Assembly: GCA_910588405.1 (NCBI GenBank)
Contig: CAJUPT010000022.1
Span: forward strand, 1 to 47,442
Length of the DNA: 47,442 nucleotides
Direction of reading: 5' to 3'
DNA from: an uncultured Lachnospiraceae bacterium
GTDB lineage: Bacteria; Bacillota; Clostridia; Lachnospirales; Lachnospiraceae
The notes beneath the pieces are model-generated. The model did no database searches. It was not told where the DNA came from and saw nothing but the letters and a program-made list of their open reading frames with translations. This document shows positions 1 to 7,272 of this stretch, piece by piece. Numbering within the stretch: the first letter of the stretch is position 1; each line of letters starts with the position of its first letter. The position numbers were made by a program, and so were the translations under genes.

Positions 1-13
1 CAAACCCTTGATT

Positions 14-1513
14 TTACTGGTCTTTTCCGCCAAGCGTTTTCATCGTCGGGAACAAAATTACATCCCGTATCGCCTGCGAGTTTGTCAACAACATCACAAG
101 CCTGTCAATCCCGTACCCGATCCCCCCTGTAGGCGGCATACCGATTTCCAGTGCGTTCAGGAAATCCTCGTCCGTATGGTTCGCTTCCTCATCGCCGGCC
201 GCAAAGGCTTCTTCCTGGGCGGCAAACCGCGCCCGCTGGTCGATGGGGTCATTTAACTCTGAGTAAGCATTGCACATCTCACGCCCATAGATAAACAGTT
301 CAAAACGCTCCACATGCTCTGGCTTGTCCGGCTTTCTCTTTGTCAGCGGGGATACCTCCACCGGATGGTCCATAACGAAGGTGGGCTGAATCAGATGTTC
401 TTCTACAAACTCCTCAAAGAACAGATTGATGATATCCCCCCGCACATGACGGGCCTCGTAATGCACGCCTTTTTCATCCGCCAGCTTTTTCGCTTCTTCC
501 GTATCGGCCACCTGGTCAAAATCGATTCCCGCATACTTTTTAATGGCGTCGATCATGGTCAACCGCTCAAAAGGCTTTCCAAGGTCAATCTCCACATCCC
601 CATAAGGAATGAGCGTGGTGCCGCACACCTCCTGGGCCACATAACGGAACATATTTTCCGTCAGGTCCATCATCCCATAATAGTCGGTATAGGCCTGATA
701 CAGCTCCATCAGCGTAAACTCCGGATTATGTCTGGTATCCAGACCCTCGTTCCGAAACACCCTGCCGATCTCATACACCCGCTCCAGGCCGCCCACAATC
801 AGCCGCTTCAGATAAAGCTCCAGGGAAATCCTCAGCTTTACGTCCTCATCCAGCGCATTGTAATGGGTCTCAAAGGGCCTGGCGGCTGCGCCGCCGGCAT
901 TGGACACCAGCATGGGGGTCTCTACCTCCATAAAGCCCTGCCCGTCCAGGTAACGGCGGATGGCGCTGATAATCTTAGAACGCTTTACGAAGGTATCCCG
1001 AACCTCCTCATTCATAATCAGGTCCGTGTATCTCTGACGGTAACGCAGATCCGTATTGGTCAGCCCGTGGTATTTCTCCGGCAGGATCTGGAGGCTCTTT
1101 GACAGCAGCGTCACCGACGAAGCGTGGATCGAAATCTCACCGGTTTTCGTCTTAAACACTTTGCCTTCGATGCCTACCAGATCGCCAATATCGAATTTTT
1201 TAAACTCTTTATAGCTTTCCTCGCCAATATCGTCTCTGGCCACATAAGACTGAATATTTCCCTGCAGGTCCTGCACATTACAGAACGAAGCCTTTCCCAT
1301 CACCCGCTTCTGCATGATACGGCCGGCTACGGAAACCTGGGTTCCCTCCATTGCGTCGAACTGATCTTTAATCTCCTGACTGTGGGACGTCACATCATAT
1401 TTTGTAATCTGAAACGGGTCCTTTCCCGCTGCCTGCAGCTCAGCCAGCTTCTCCCTGCGCACTTTCAGCAGCTGATTAACGTCCTGCTCCTGAACCTTCC
1501 TCTGTTCTCCCAT
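14..1513 (-). CDS. lysS: Lysyl-tRNA synthetase, class II
   Basis: Charges tRNA-Lys with lysine in the cytoplasm. The 499-residue protein has the normal length and order: an N-terminal OB-fold anticodon-binding domain (about residues 55-170), then the class II catalytic core with motif 2 (FRNEGLDTRHNPEF, near residue 255) and motif 3 (GIGYGIDRLVMLL, near the C-terminus). I start it at the ATG whose A is the last base of the greA stop (TGATG), with AGAGGG upstream. A GTG one codon earlier is possible. The overlap implies translational coupling to greA, giving a greA-lysS unit common in Firmicutes. No T-box leader is visible inside the unit. Identification is secure. Confidence 0.97.
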   Translation of the reverse strand: MGEQRKVQEQDVNQLLKVRREKLAELQAAGKDPFQITKYDVTSHSQEIKDQFDAMEGTQVSVAGRIMQKRVMGKASFCNVQDLQGNIQSYVARDDIGEESYKEFKKFDIGDLVGIEGKVFKTKTGEISIHASSVTLLSKSLQILPEKYHGLTNTDLRYRQRYTDLIMNEEVRDTFVKRSKIISAIRRYLDGQGFMEVETPMLVSNAGGAAARPFETHYNALDEDVKLRISLELYLKRLIVGGLERVYEIGRVFRNEGLDTRHNPEFTLMELYQAYTDYYGMMDLTENMFRYVAQEVCGTTLIPYGDVEIDLGKPFERLTMIDAIKKYAGIDFDQVADTEEAKKLADEKGVHYEARHVRGDIINLFFEEFVEEHLIQPTFVMDHPVEVSPLTKRKPDKPEHVERFELFIYGREMCNAYSELNDPIDQRARFAAQEEAFAAGDEEANHTDEDFLNALEIGMPPTGGIGYGIDRLVMLLTNSQAIRDVILFPTMKTLGGKDQ

Positions 1514-1998
1514 CACTGTACCCTCTGAATTTCTAAAATCTTATATTCGATGACGCCGGCCTGGGTTTCTACCTCAACGGTCTCCCCGGCTTTTCTGCCA
1601 AGCAGCGCCTTGCCCACCGGAGATTCGTTGGAAATTTTGTTTTCCAGGCTGTTGGCCTCTGTGGAGCCCACGATGCGGAACTCGATTTCTTCCTCATATT
1701 CCACGTCGTATACCTTGACCTGGCAGCCCACGCTGATCTTTTCCAGATCAACCTCGTCCTCCACCACGACCTCCACGTTTTTCAAAAGCTTCTCCAGTTC
1801 TTCGATCCGCAGCTCGATGTCTCTCTGCTCGTCCTTCGCAGCATCGTACTCCGCATTCTCGGACAGGTCGCCCTGCTCTCTCGCCTCCTTAATCTTTAAG
1901 GCTACCTCTTTTCTGCGCACCTGTTTTAAGTTCGCCAGCTCATCTTCATATTTTTTTAACCCCGCATAGGTCAAAATATTCTTTTTCGTATCTGCCAT
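1513..1998 (-). CDS. greA: Transcription elongation factor GreA
   Basis: Rescues backtracked RNA polymerase by stimulating transcript cleavage. The 161-residue product shows the usual two parts: an N-terminal antiparallel coiled coil (residues about 10-80, with the family pattern LSENAEYDAAKDEQ whose acidic residues sit at the coil tip) and a C-terminal FKBP-like domain (SPVGKALLGRKAGETVEV). The start has an AGGAG-type site about 8 bases upstream. Its stop overlaps the start of lysS. The 5' side is odd: a structured repeat ends about 35 bases upstream of the start codon, so this repeat may lie in the greA leader RNA. Confidence 0.97.
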   Translation of the reverse strand: MADTKKNILTYAGLKKYEDELANLKQVRRKEVALKIKEAREQGDLSENAEYDAAKDEQRDIELRIEELEKLLKNVEVVVEDEVDLEKISVGCQVKVYDVEYEEEIEFRIVGSTEANSLENKISNESPVGKALLGRKAGETVEVETQAGVIEYKILEIQRVQ

Positions 1999-2030
1999 TT
2001 CGCTCCTGCTCCCTTTCCTGAATTACTTTG

Positions 2031-2332
2031 AATAAGAATCTGCCAGCGGCAGATTCTCCGCCTGCGGCGGGTCGCCTCGGCGACGTTTTACCTTTCCGCC
2101 GCAGTGCGATCCTGCCTGGAGGGCTTTTTGTATCATAGGATTCGGGTGTCAAAAGGTCCATTTTCATTGCAGAGCAAATTTTTTCAAGATTATGCAACAA
2201 TATCTTGAGGCGATGCGGCGCATCGTTGATAGATATTGTTGTGCAAGATTGGAGAAATTGGCCTGCAAGGGAAATTCAGACCTTTTGACACCCGAATCAT
2301 CATAGGGAAGTTCATCGAACTTTCCTATGATA
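2031..2332 (-). repeat. Structured dispersed repeat, copy A (split by a MITE)
   Basis: Read on the minus strand with the inserted element removed, this is a three-hairpin sequence matching copy B at 18616-18751. H1 has 16-bp arms starting TATCATAGG with a 3-base loop (2317-2332 pairs with 2306-2313 plus 2131-2138). H2 has a 9-bp outer stem (2096-2104 with 2062-2070), an 11-base purine-rich bulge on one side, and an inner GTCGC/GCGAC stem (2080-2084 with 2071-2075). H3 is GAATCTGCC/GGCAGATTC (2048-2056 with 2036-2044), followed by CTTATTC. H2 differs in sequence from copy B but keeps its pairing, which suggests selection on structure. It sits between dusB and greA. Confidence 0.8.
2139..2298. 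mobile_element. 160-bp palindromic MITE-like element with 7-bp target duplication
   Basis: The ends are a perfect 20-bp inverted repeat, GATTCGGGTGTCAAAAGGTC at 2139-2158 and its complement at 2279-2298. The interior is also an imperfect palindrome: CAACAATATCT at 2195-2205 pairs with 2231-2241, and CGATGC at 2211-2216 pairs with 2220-2225, so the whole element folds around its centre. ATCATAG occurs directly on both sides (2132-2138 and 2299-2305), as expected of a target-site duplication. Removing the element and one ATCATAG restores hairpin H1 of the surrounding repeat. It has no coding capacity, so mobility would depend on a transposase elsewhere. The family is not recognised. Confidence 0.8.
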
Positions 2333-2431
2333 TAAAAAATCTTTATTTTATAATACATCTGTATTTGCCTGCCGCCTCTGCGATGCCTTCCGCAGCAAAA
2401 AAATCCTGAAATCCACAGAATTTTTCTGCGG

Positions 2432-2464
2432 TACAAAAAACAGATGTGCAGACATAGTCTGCAC
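2432..2464 (-). terminator. Probable terminator of the dusB transcript
   Basis: On the minus strand a perfect 8-bp stem (GTGCAGAC/GTCTGCAC, 3-base loop, 2446-2464) is followed within a few bases by a run of six T. It lies about 170 bases after the dusB stop, before the repeat region. The rest of 2335-2634 is AT-rich with short imperfect inverted repeats, and I see no gene there. Confidence 0.5.
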
Positions 2465-2634
2465 CAGGATAATCTAAAATATTATACCCTAACAAGTATG
2501 CTCTGTCAAAGGGTTTTTCAGGTTCAGCTTATTCGCTTCTGTTTACTCATTCCGATTCATTTCTCAGTCCAGCAGCACTTTTCAATCTAACATCGTTTTT
2601 TATTCTGACAGCTCTAATGTACTGTCTCATTCCC

Positions 2635-3609
2635 TCAGTCTCCCAGATATCGCCGCAGCAATGCTTCCAGCTCCTCCATCGAGCAGACCATATTCGCCTG
2701 CCCCCGCAGCAATGCGGAATTCGGATATCCCGTTGTGTACCAGGCCACATGCTTGCGCATTTCCCGGACTGCCCGGCCGGCGCCTTTATAATGCTCCATC
2801 AATCTGGCATGGCGCAAAATCATGTTAAGAAGCTCCTGCTTAGTCGGCCTGGGCGGGATATCCCTTCCTTCCATCAGCGCTTTGATTTCCCTGAAAATCC
2901 ATGGATTTCCTCTTGCGCCCCGGGCTACCATAATCCCGTCGCAGCCGGTTTCCTCAAACATCCGCAGTCCGTCACCGGCAGAAAAAATATCGCCGTTCCC
3001 GAACACCGGAATCGACACGGCTTCCTTTACCTTTCGGATGATCTCCCAGTCCGCCTGGCCCGTATAATATTGCTCTCTGGTCCTGCCGTGAACGGCCACG
3101 GCAGCAGCCCCGGCGTCCTCGGCAGCCTTCGCCAGCTCCACGGCCGTTTCGTCTCCGGCGGCAAAGCCTTTCCGAAATTTCACCGTCACCGGCTTTTTCA
3201 CCGCCTCCGCCACAGAACGGATCGTGCGGCCGGCCAGCGGAATATCCTTCATCAGGGCTGAACCCTCGTGATTATTTACCACCTTTGGCACGGGACAGCC
3301 CATATTGATATCAATCAGGTCAAAGGGCTGTTCCTCCACCTGCGCAGCGATCTGGGCCATCAGCTCCGGCTCTGAGCCAAACAGCTGCAAAGCCACAGGC
3401 CCTTCCTCCGGTTCGGTCTCCATCAGCTCTTTCGTATTTTTATTCCGGTAATAAATCGCCTTCGCGCTCACCATCTCCGTGCACACCAGGCCGCAGCCCT
3501 GCTCTTTGCAGAGCAGGCGAAAGGGCAGGTCCGTCACGCCTGCCATGGGTCCCAGCGCCACGGGGATGTTAAGCTTTACCGTTCCGATCATCACCGGTTT
3601 CGGCTTCAT
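2635..3609 (-). CDS. dusB: tRNA-dihydrouridine synthase (DusB family)
   Basis: FMN-dependent reduction of specific uridines in the tRNA D-loop. The 324-residue protein is a TIM barrel of normal length. Near the N-terminus is the FMN-binding PMAGVTDLPFR. The active-site loop GCPVPKVVNNHEGSALM follows near residue 100 and holds the catalytic Cys. The conserved VHGRTREQYYTG and FGNGDIFS phosphate-binding segments come later. The C-terminal helical domain is present. The start has AGGAGGG at good spacing inside the end of the upstream gene, and the two genes overlap (ATGA). A nearby greA-lysS unit is typical context in related Clostridia. Confidence 0.95.
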   Translation of the reverse strand: MKPKPVMIGTVKLNIPVALGPMAGVTDLPFRLLCKEQGCGLVCTEMVSAKAIYYRNKNTKELMETEPEEGPVALQLFGSEPELMAQIAAQVEEQPFDLIDINMGCPVPKVVNNHEGSALMKDIPLAGRTIRSVAEAVKKPVTVKFRKGFAAGDETAVELAKAAEDAGAAAVAVHGRTREQYYTGQADWEIIRKVKEAVSIPVFGNGDIFSAGDGLRMFEETGCDGIMVARGARGNPWIFREIKALMEGRDIPPRPTKQELLNMILRHARLMEHYKGAGRAVREMRKHVAWYTTGYPNSALLRGQANMVCSMEELEALLRRYLGD

Positions 3610-3938
3610 TGAAACCCTCCTGCCCTTACCGCCTGATAATAAGTCTCCAGCGCCTCCAAAAGCTCCCTCTTTTCCCGCTGGATTTCCTTGATCTTCAGCA
3701 CGCTGCCGATCTCGTCAAACAGGTAATCCATCTCGTCATTGTGTACCCGCAGCACCAGGGAGCCCTCCGGCTCAAATTCCATCGTAAGAATCCCGCCCAC
3801 ATCCTCCACATAAGTGACGCACAAGATTTTCAGCTCATCCTGAATGCTCTGGGGCAGGTTCCGGAATCCCTCGTTCAGATAATATTTTTGTTCATAAGAA
3901 TTGGCGCCGCACAGCACCACATTGGCATCGTTTTCCAT
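3606..3938 (-). CDS. Small conserved protein, DUF6145-like
   Basis: A 110-residue soluble protein with no signal peptide or membrane segment. It begins MENDANVVLCGANSYEQKYYLN and resembles the uncharacterised DUF6145-type proteins found next to dusB in Lachnospiraceae (recalled, not searched). The middle has beta-strand-like segments (GGILTMEFEPEGSLVLRV), and the end is a predicted helix rich in E, K and R. Its stop overlaps the dusB start (ATGA) and a GGGAGGTG site precedes its ATG, so it is co-translated with dusB. Function unknown; the coupling hints at a link to tRNA modification or translation, which is inference only. Confidence 0.8.
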   Translation of the reverse strand: MENDANVVLCGANSYEQKYYLNEGFRNLPQSIQDELKILCVTYVEDVGGILTMEFEPEGSLVLRVHNDEMDYLFDEIGSVLKIKEIQREKRELLEALETYYQAVRAGGFQ

Positions 3939-3991
3939 CCGCTCACCTCCCGATCACTGCCTGTCCATGCCAGCGCCGGATGCCTTCCTCT

Positions 3992-4297
3992 CTACCGCCA
4001 GACACTGACAGCGCTGACGGCAGTCAGCACCAGCAAGACCGCCGTCATCAGGGAAAAGGAGATCCCTGCCGCCAGCTGCTTTTTCCCTCTGTTATTCCGT
4101 TTCAGCTTTCCTGCCGCTTCAATGCCGTTTAGCACCGCCGCCAGAAAAAAGATCACCGGATACACCATAGTATGTCCCGCCGGATTTAAAAATGCCAGAA
4201 CAGCCAAAATCACAATCAGGATACAAATCAGGATATGGAGCACATCCACCAGAAGCTGGCCGGATCTGGGATTTTTAGTTCTATGGTTTCCACGCAT
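3992..4297 (-). CDS. Small integral membrane protein, DUF6637-like
   Basis: A 101-residue protein with a basic, hydrophilic N-terminus (MRGNHRTKNPRSGQ), then three probable membrane segments: residues about 17-37 (LLVDVLHILICILIVILAVLAFL), 45-62 and 78-97. A basic loop lies between the second and third (KLKRNNRGKKQ). It resembles uncharacterised three-helix proteins encoded near dusB in Lachnospiraceae. An AGGAGAG site precedes the ATG. The gap to the next gene is 53 bases, so it is probably the first gene of the unit with the DUF6145-like gene and dusB. No function can be assigned. Confidence 0.7.
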   Translation of the reverse strand: MRGNHRTKNPRSGQLLVDVLHILICILIVILAVLAFLNPAGHTMVYPVIFFLAAVLNGIEAAGKLKRNNRGKKQLAAGISFSLMTAVLLVLTAVSAVSVWR

Positions 4298-4410
4298 AAT
4301 ACTCTCTCCTATAGCAGTTTTACAACTTCTCTCCCATCGCTATGAGCTCGTAGGGCCTGTCTTTTAGCCGCTTACTATTTTACACAGGGGTCTGTAGATC
4401 CGTTGCTGTT

Positions 4411-5349
4411 TTAATTTTCTCCCAACGTTGCCACCATCACAGCCTTGATCGTATGCATCCGGTTTTCCGCCTCGTCGAACACCGTGTCCGCATACCGCTC
4501 AAACACTTCCTCTGTCACCTCATTGCCTTTTACCGCTGGCAGGCAGTGAAGGAAGATGACTCTGTCGCTGCCCACTTTTTTCATCAGCTCGTCATTGACC
4601 TGATAATCCTTAAGCAGCGCCACCCGCTCAGCCGCCTTATCTTCCTCGCCCATGGAGCACCACACATCCGTATAAACCACATCCATATTTTTCACTTCGT
4701 CGATATGATCTGTCACCTTCAGCGTGGCTCCGGAAGCTTTTCCGTATTCCCGGCACAGCTCCACCAGCCCTTCCTCCGGCCAAAGCTGCCTGGGGGCAAG
4801 AATCACGCAGTTCACGCCCATTTTCGTCATGCCGATCATCAGACTGTTGGCCATATTGTTCCGTCCGTCTCCCACAAATACAAAGTTCAGACCCTTCAAT
4901 TCTCCCAGATGCTCCCGCATCGTCAGAAGATCCGCCAGAATCTGCGTGGGATGAAAATCATCTGTCAATCCATTCCACACCGGAACCCCGGCGTACTTCG
5001 CCAGCTCTTCCACCTTCTTATGCTCAAAGCCACGGAACTCGATACCGTCAAACATACGTCCCAGCACCCTGGCCGTATCCTTCACGCTTTCCTTATGGCC
5101 TAACTGAATATCATGTTCTCCCAGATACTCCGGATGTCCCCCCTCGTCAATACAGCCGATCGTAAAAGAACATCTGGTCCGGGTGGAAGGCTTCTCGAAA
5201 ATCAGCGCGATATTTTTTCCTTTTAAGCTGTTTCCCGTGATTCCCTGTTTCTTTTTCGCTTTCAGATCTGCGGCCAGATCCAGCAGACCGCCGATTTCCT
5301 CCGACGTAAAATCCTTCAGCGTAATAAAACTGCGTCCTTTTAAATTCAT
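4411..5349 (-). CDS. argF: Ornithine carbamoyltransferase
   Basis: Condenses carbamoyl phosphate and ornithine to citrulline in arginine synthesis; the same family also runs the arginine deiminase pathway in reverse. The 312-residue protein carries the carbamoyl-phosphate motif FEKPSTRTRCSF (near residue 50), the DDFHPTQILAD segment and the ornithine-binding FLHCLPA loop near residue 270. These identify an OTCase rather than an aspartate carbamoyltransferase. The start has a GGAGG site. No other arginine gene is adjacent, so the direction of use is not shown; an anabolic role is the default. I could not make a convincing ARG-box palindrome upstream. Confidence 0.95.
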   Translation of the reverse strand: MNLKGRSFITLKDFTSEEIGGLLDLAADLKAKKKQGITGNSLKGKNIALIFEKPSTRTRCSFTIGCIDEGGHPEYLGEHDIQLGHKESVKDTARVLGRMFDGIEFRGFEHKKVEELAKYAGVPVWNGLTDDFHPTQILADLLTMREHLGELKGLNFVFVGDGRNNMANSLMIGMTKMGVNCVILAPRQLWPEEGLVELCREYGKASGATLKVTDHIDEVKNMDVVYTDVWCSMGEEDKAAERVALLKDYQVNDELMKKVGSDRVIFLHCLPAVKGNEVTEEVFERYADTVFDEAENRMHTIKAVMVATLGEN

Positions 5350-5382
5350 AACTATCCTCCAGGTAATTGAAAAAATCTTAAT

Positions 5383-5429
5383 TCATGAAAAAAATGAGCA
5401 AAGAGCCTGGCAATGCCAGACTCTGGCTC
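5383..5429 (-). promoter_or_regulatory. Possible attenuator or terminator in front of argF
   Basis: On the minus strand a hairpin closed by GAGCC/GGCTC (5425-5429 with 5403-5407), with an inner TGGC/GCCA stem, is followed by a T-rich tract ending in seven T. An alternative GCCAGAGTCTGGC stem overlaps it, so mutually exclusive folds are possible. It lies about 35-80 bases upstream of argF. It could end the SPFH transcript or attenuate argF; the sequence alone does not decide. Confidence 0.35.
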
Positions 5430-5460
5430 AGATCATAACTTCTGTCTCGTCATTATTTCC

Positions 5461-5494
5461 GAAACAGCAGCGGCAAACCAATCTGCCGCCGCTG
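5461..5494 (-). terminator. Hairpin after the stomatin-like gene
   Basis: CAGCAGCGGCA at 5465-5475 pairs with TGCCGCCGCTG at 5484-5494 (10 of 11 pairs). On the minus strand it is followed by only a short T run. It lies 70 bases after the SPFH stop and is a plausible weak terminator. Confidence 0.45.
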
Positions 5495-5563
5495 ATTTTC
5501 TAACTGAACGGACATGTCTGCTGACGCAGACATTACCAAATTGAAAGTAGATTGCTCCCTATC

Positions 5564-6493
5564 CTACTGGTCCTTCGACGTCTCCACAACAGACCGTACC
5601 AGCCCCGCCAGACTCTGAATCTCAGACGGGATAATAATCTTCGTAGCCTTGCCGTCGGCAGCCTTTGCAAAAGCTTCCAGACTCTTTAACTGAATGACGG
5701 AATCGTCGGCGCCCGCCTCTTTAATCAGACGGATACCCTCCGCAGTAGCCTGCTGCACTTTCAGGATCGCTTCCGCCTGACCCTCGGCCTCGCGGATCAT
5801 ACGTTCCTTCTGGGCCTCGGCCCGCAGAATCGCCGCCTGCTTCTCAGCCTCCGCATCCAGAATCGCGGATTCCTTTTTACCTTCCGCTACAAGGACTGTG
5901 GACTTCTTCTCGCCCTCTGCCCGCAGAATCGCCTCACGCCGTTCACGCTCTGCCTTCATCTGCTTCTCCATGGAATCCTGGATCTCGGCCGGCGGAATAA
6001 TGTTTTTCAGCTCCACACGGTTTACCTTGATTCCCCAAGGGTCGGTAGCCACGTCTAACAGTGTTCTCATCTTGGTATTAATCAGCTCTCTGGACGTCAG
6101 CGTTTCATCCAGCTCCAGATCGCCGATGATATTTCTCAGCGTCGTTGCCGTCAGATTCTCAATGGCCATCAGCGGATTCTCCACGCCGTAGGCAAACAGC
6201 TTCGGATCGGTGATTTGAAAAAATACCACCGTATCGATCTGCATCGTAACGTTATCCTCCGTGATCACGGGCTGGGGCTTAAAATCGATTACCTGCTCTT
6301 TCAGATTCACCCTTCTGGCAATTCTGTCCACAAAAGGAACTTTAAAATGAACGCCCACCGACCAGGTTGCCAGATATCCGCCCAGCCGTTCCACTACCAT
6401 CGCCTGTGCCTGCGGAACAATCTTCACGCAGGACGCAAGGACCATCAGCAGAAAAACCAACAAAATAATTGTTAAAATCCATCCGATATTCAT
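5564..6493 (-). CDS. SPFH/stomatin-like membrane protein (QmcA-type)
   Basis: Membrane-anchored scaffold protein of the stomatin/prohibitin/flotillin group, thought to organise membrane microdomains. The 309-residue protein has one N-terminal membrane segment (residues about 4-22). The SPFH/Band 7 domain follows (residues about 25-190, with VVERLGGYLATWSVGVHF and ITEDNVTMQIDTVVFFQI). Next is a long, charged Ala/Glu-rich coiled coil (about 185-265) with repeated EAEKQAAILRAEAQKE-like segments. The start has AGGAGG. It lies downstream of an NfeD gene on the same strand (96-base gap), the classic partner pair. Confidence 0.93.
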   Translation of the reverse strand: MNIGWILTIILLVFLLMVLASCVKIVPQAQAMVVERLGGYLATWSVGVHFKVPFVDRIARRVNLKEQVIDFKPQPVITEDNVTMQIDTVVFFQITDPKLFAYGVENPLMAIENLTATTLRNIIGDLELDETLTSRELINTKMRTLLDVATDPWGIKVNRVELKNIIPPAEIQDSMEKQMKAERERREAILRAEGEKKSTVLVAEGKKESAILDAEAEKQAAILRAEAQKERMIREAEGQAEAILKVQQATAEGIRLIKEAGADDSVIQLKSLEAFAKAADGKATKIIIPSEIQSLAGLVRSVVETSKDQ

Positions 6494-6589
6494 AGTGCCT
6501 CCTATTTAAAATTATACCTGCATTTACATGTGTATCCCAAAGCTTTTTTACAAAAGCTCTTTACACCTTACTTATTGCGGCACGCGTTA

Positions 6590-7021
6590 TCAAACCGCCC
6601 GATCGACAAACGCCTTCACGCCCTCGATCCGCTCCACCGCCACTTTCTCGCCGGGTTGGAACACATCTCCTGCCCTGACGCTCCGGGCCGTCCAGATCTG
6701 CCCGTTGATGCTTACGCTGCCGGTCCCCTTATCATTGTCAATGGTCTCTGTCACCACGGCCAGGCTCCCGGCCAGACTGTCCACATTGGTCTTCTGGGTT
6801 TTATTGTTCAGCCGCTTCACGGCCAGAGGACGGGTAAAAATCAACAGCAGAAAGGATACTGCGATAAATGCCGTCCACTGTACTTTCCAGTGTAAATCCA
6901 GCAGGCATAAAATAAATGCCACCAGAGCGCCTCCGGCAAACCAGATCGTGGTCAGTCCCAGCGTGATAATTTCAATCACCAGCAATACGATAATCAGTAA
7001 CAGCCAATAAATGGAATTCAT
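6590..7021 (-). CDS. NfeD-like membrane protein with OB-fold tail
   Basis: Short NfeD type (about 143 residues): two or three N-terminal membrane segments (IYWLLLIIVLLVIEIITLGL, then FAGGALVAFILCLLDL and a third near residue 55), followed by a soluble OB-fold domain (residues about 85-143, with GSVSINGQIWTARS and FQPGEKVAVERIEG). NfeD proteins pair with SPFH proteins, and the stomatin-like gene is directly downstream. I prefer the second ATG because the AAGGAGG site is 8 bases from it; the first ATG nearly touches the site. The short form lacks the ClpP-like protease domain of long NfeD proteins. Confidence 0.9.
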   Translation of the reverse strand: MNSIYWLLLIIVLLVIEIITLGLTTIWFAGGALVAFILCLLDLHWKVQWTAFIAVSFLLLIFTRPLAVKRLNNKTQKTNVDSLAGSLAVVTETIDNDKGTGSVSINGQIWTARSVRAGDVFQPGEKVAVERIEGVKAFVDRAV

Positions 7022-7203
7022 ACACATCCCCTCCTTAGCGGAAACTACTATTAGCTTTTACCATATTTATTATAGCCCATTTCATGGGCAATTTCAACCA
7101 ATTTTCGCAGATTTGCAAAGGGTTACAAAGGTTGCAAAAATTGTTTGTCTCTATCATCTGATACGGCCTGGAAGGCATGCGGGACTCATGGTAAAACGCA
7201 GAC

Positions 7204-7259
7204 ACAGGCTATAAAAAATGAGCGTGCCTATACGACACCGCTCATTTTTTATAGCCTGT
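7204..7259. terminator. Strong bidirectional terminator, perfect 21-bp stem
   Basis: ACAGGCTATAAAAAATGAGC at 7204-7223 continues with G at 7224, and all 21 bases pair perfectly with 7239-7259 around a 14-base loop. A-run and T-run inside the stem give U tracts in both directions. It lies 13 bases after the stop of the cell-wall hydrolase gene. The remainder of 7022-7203 is AT-rich upstream sequence of the NfeD gene, with no gene seen. Confidence 0.85.
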
Positions 7260-7272
7260 ATTCTCAATTGTT

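Noticed and set aside
314..1102. Long open frames on the strand opposite lysS, recJ, hydA and other real genes.
   Set aside because: They are shadows of strongly biased coding genes; they lack ribosome sites and show no recognisable domains.
5349..5400. Possible ARG box in front of argF (ATGAATT near TTCAATT).
   Set aside because: The two half sites are not properly spaced or symmetric, so it does not meet the arginine-repressor consensus.
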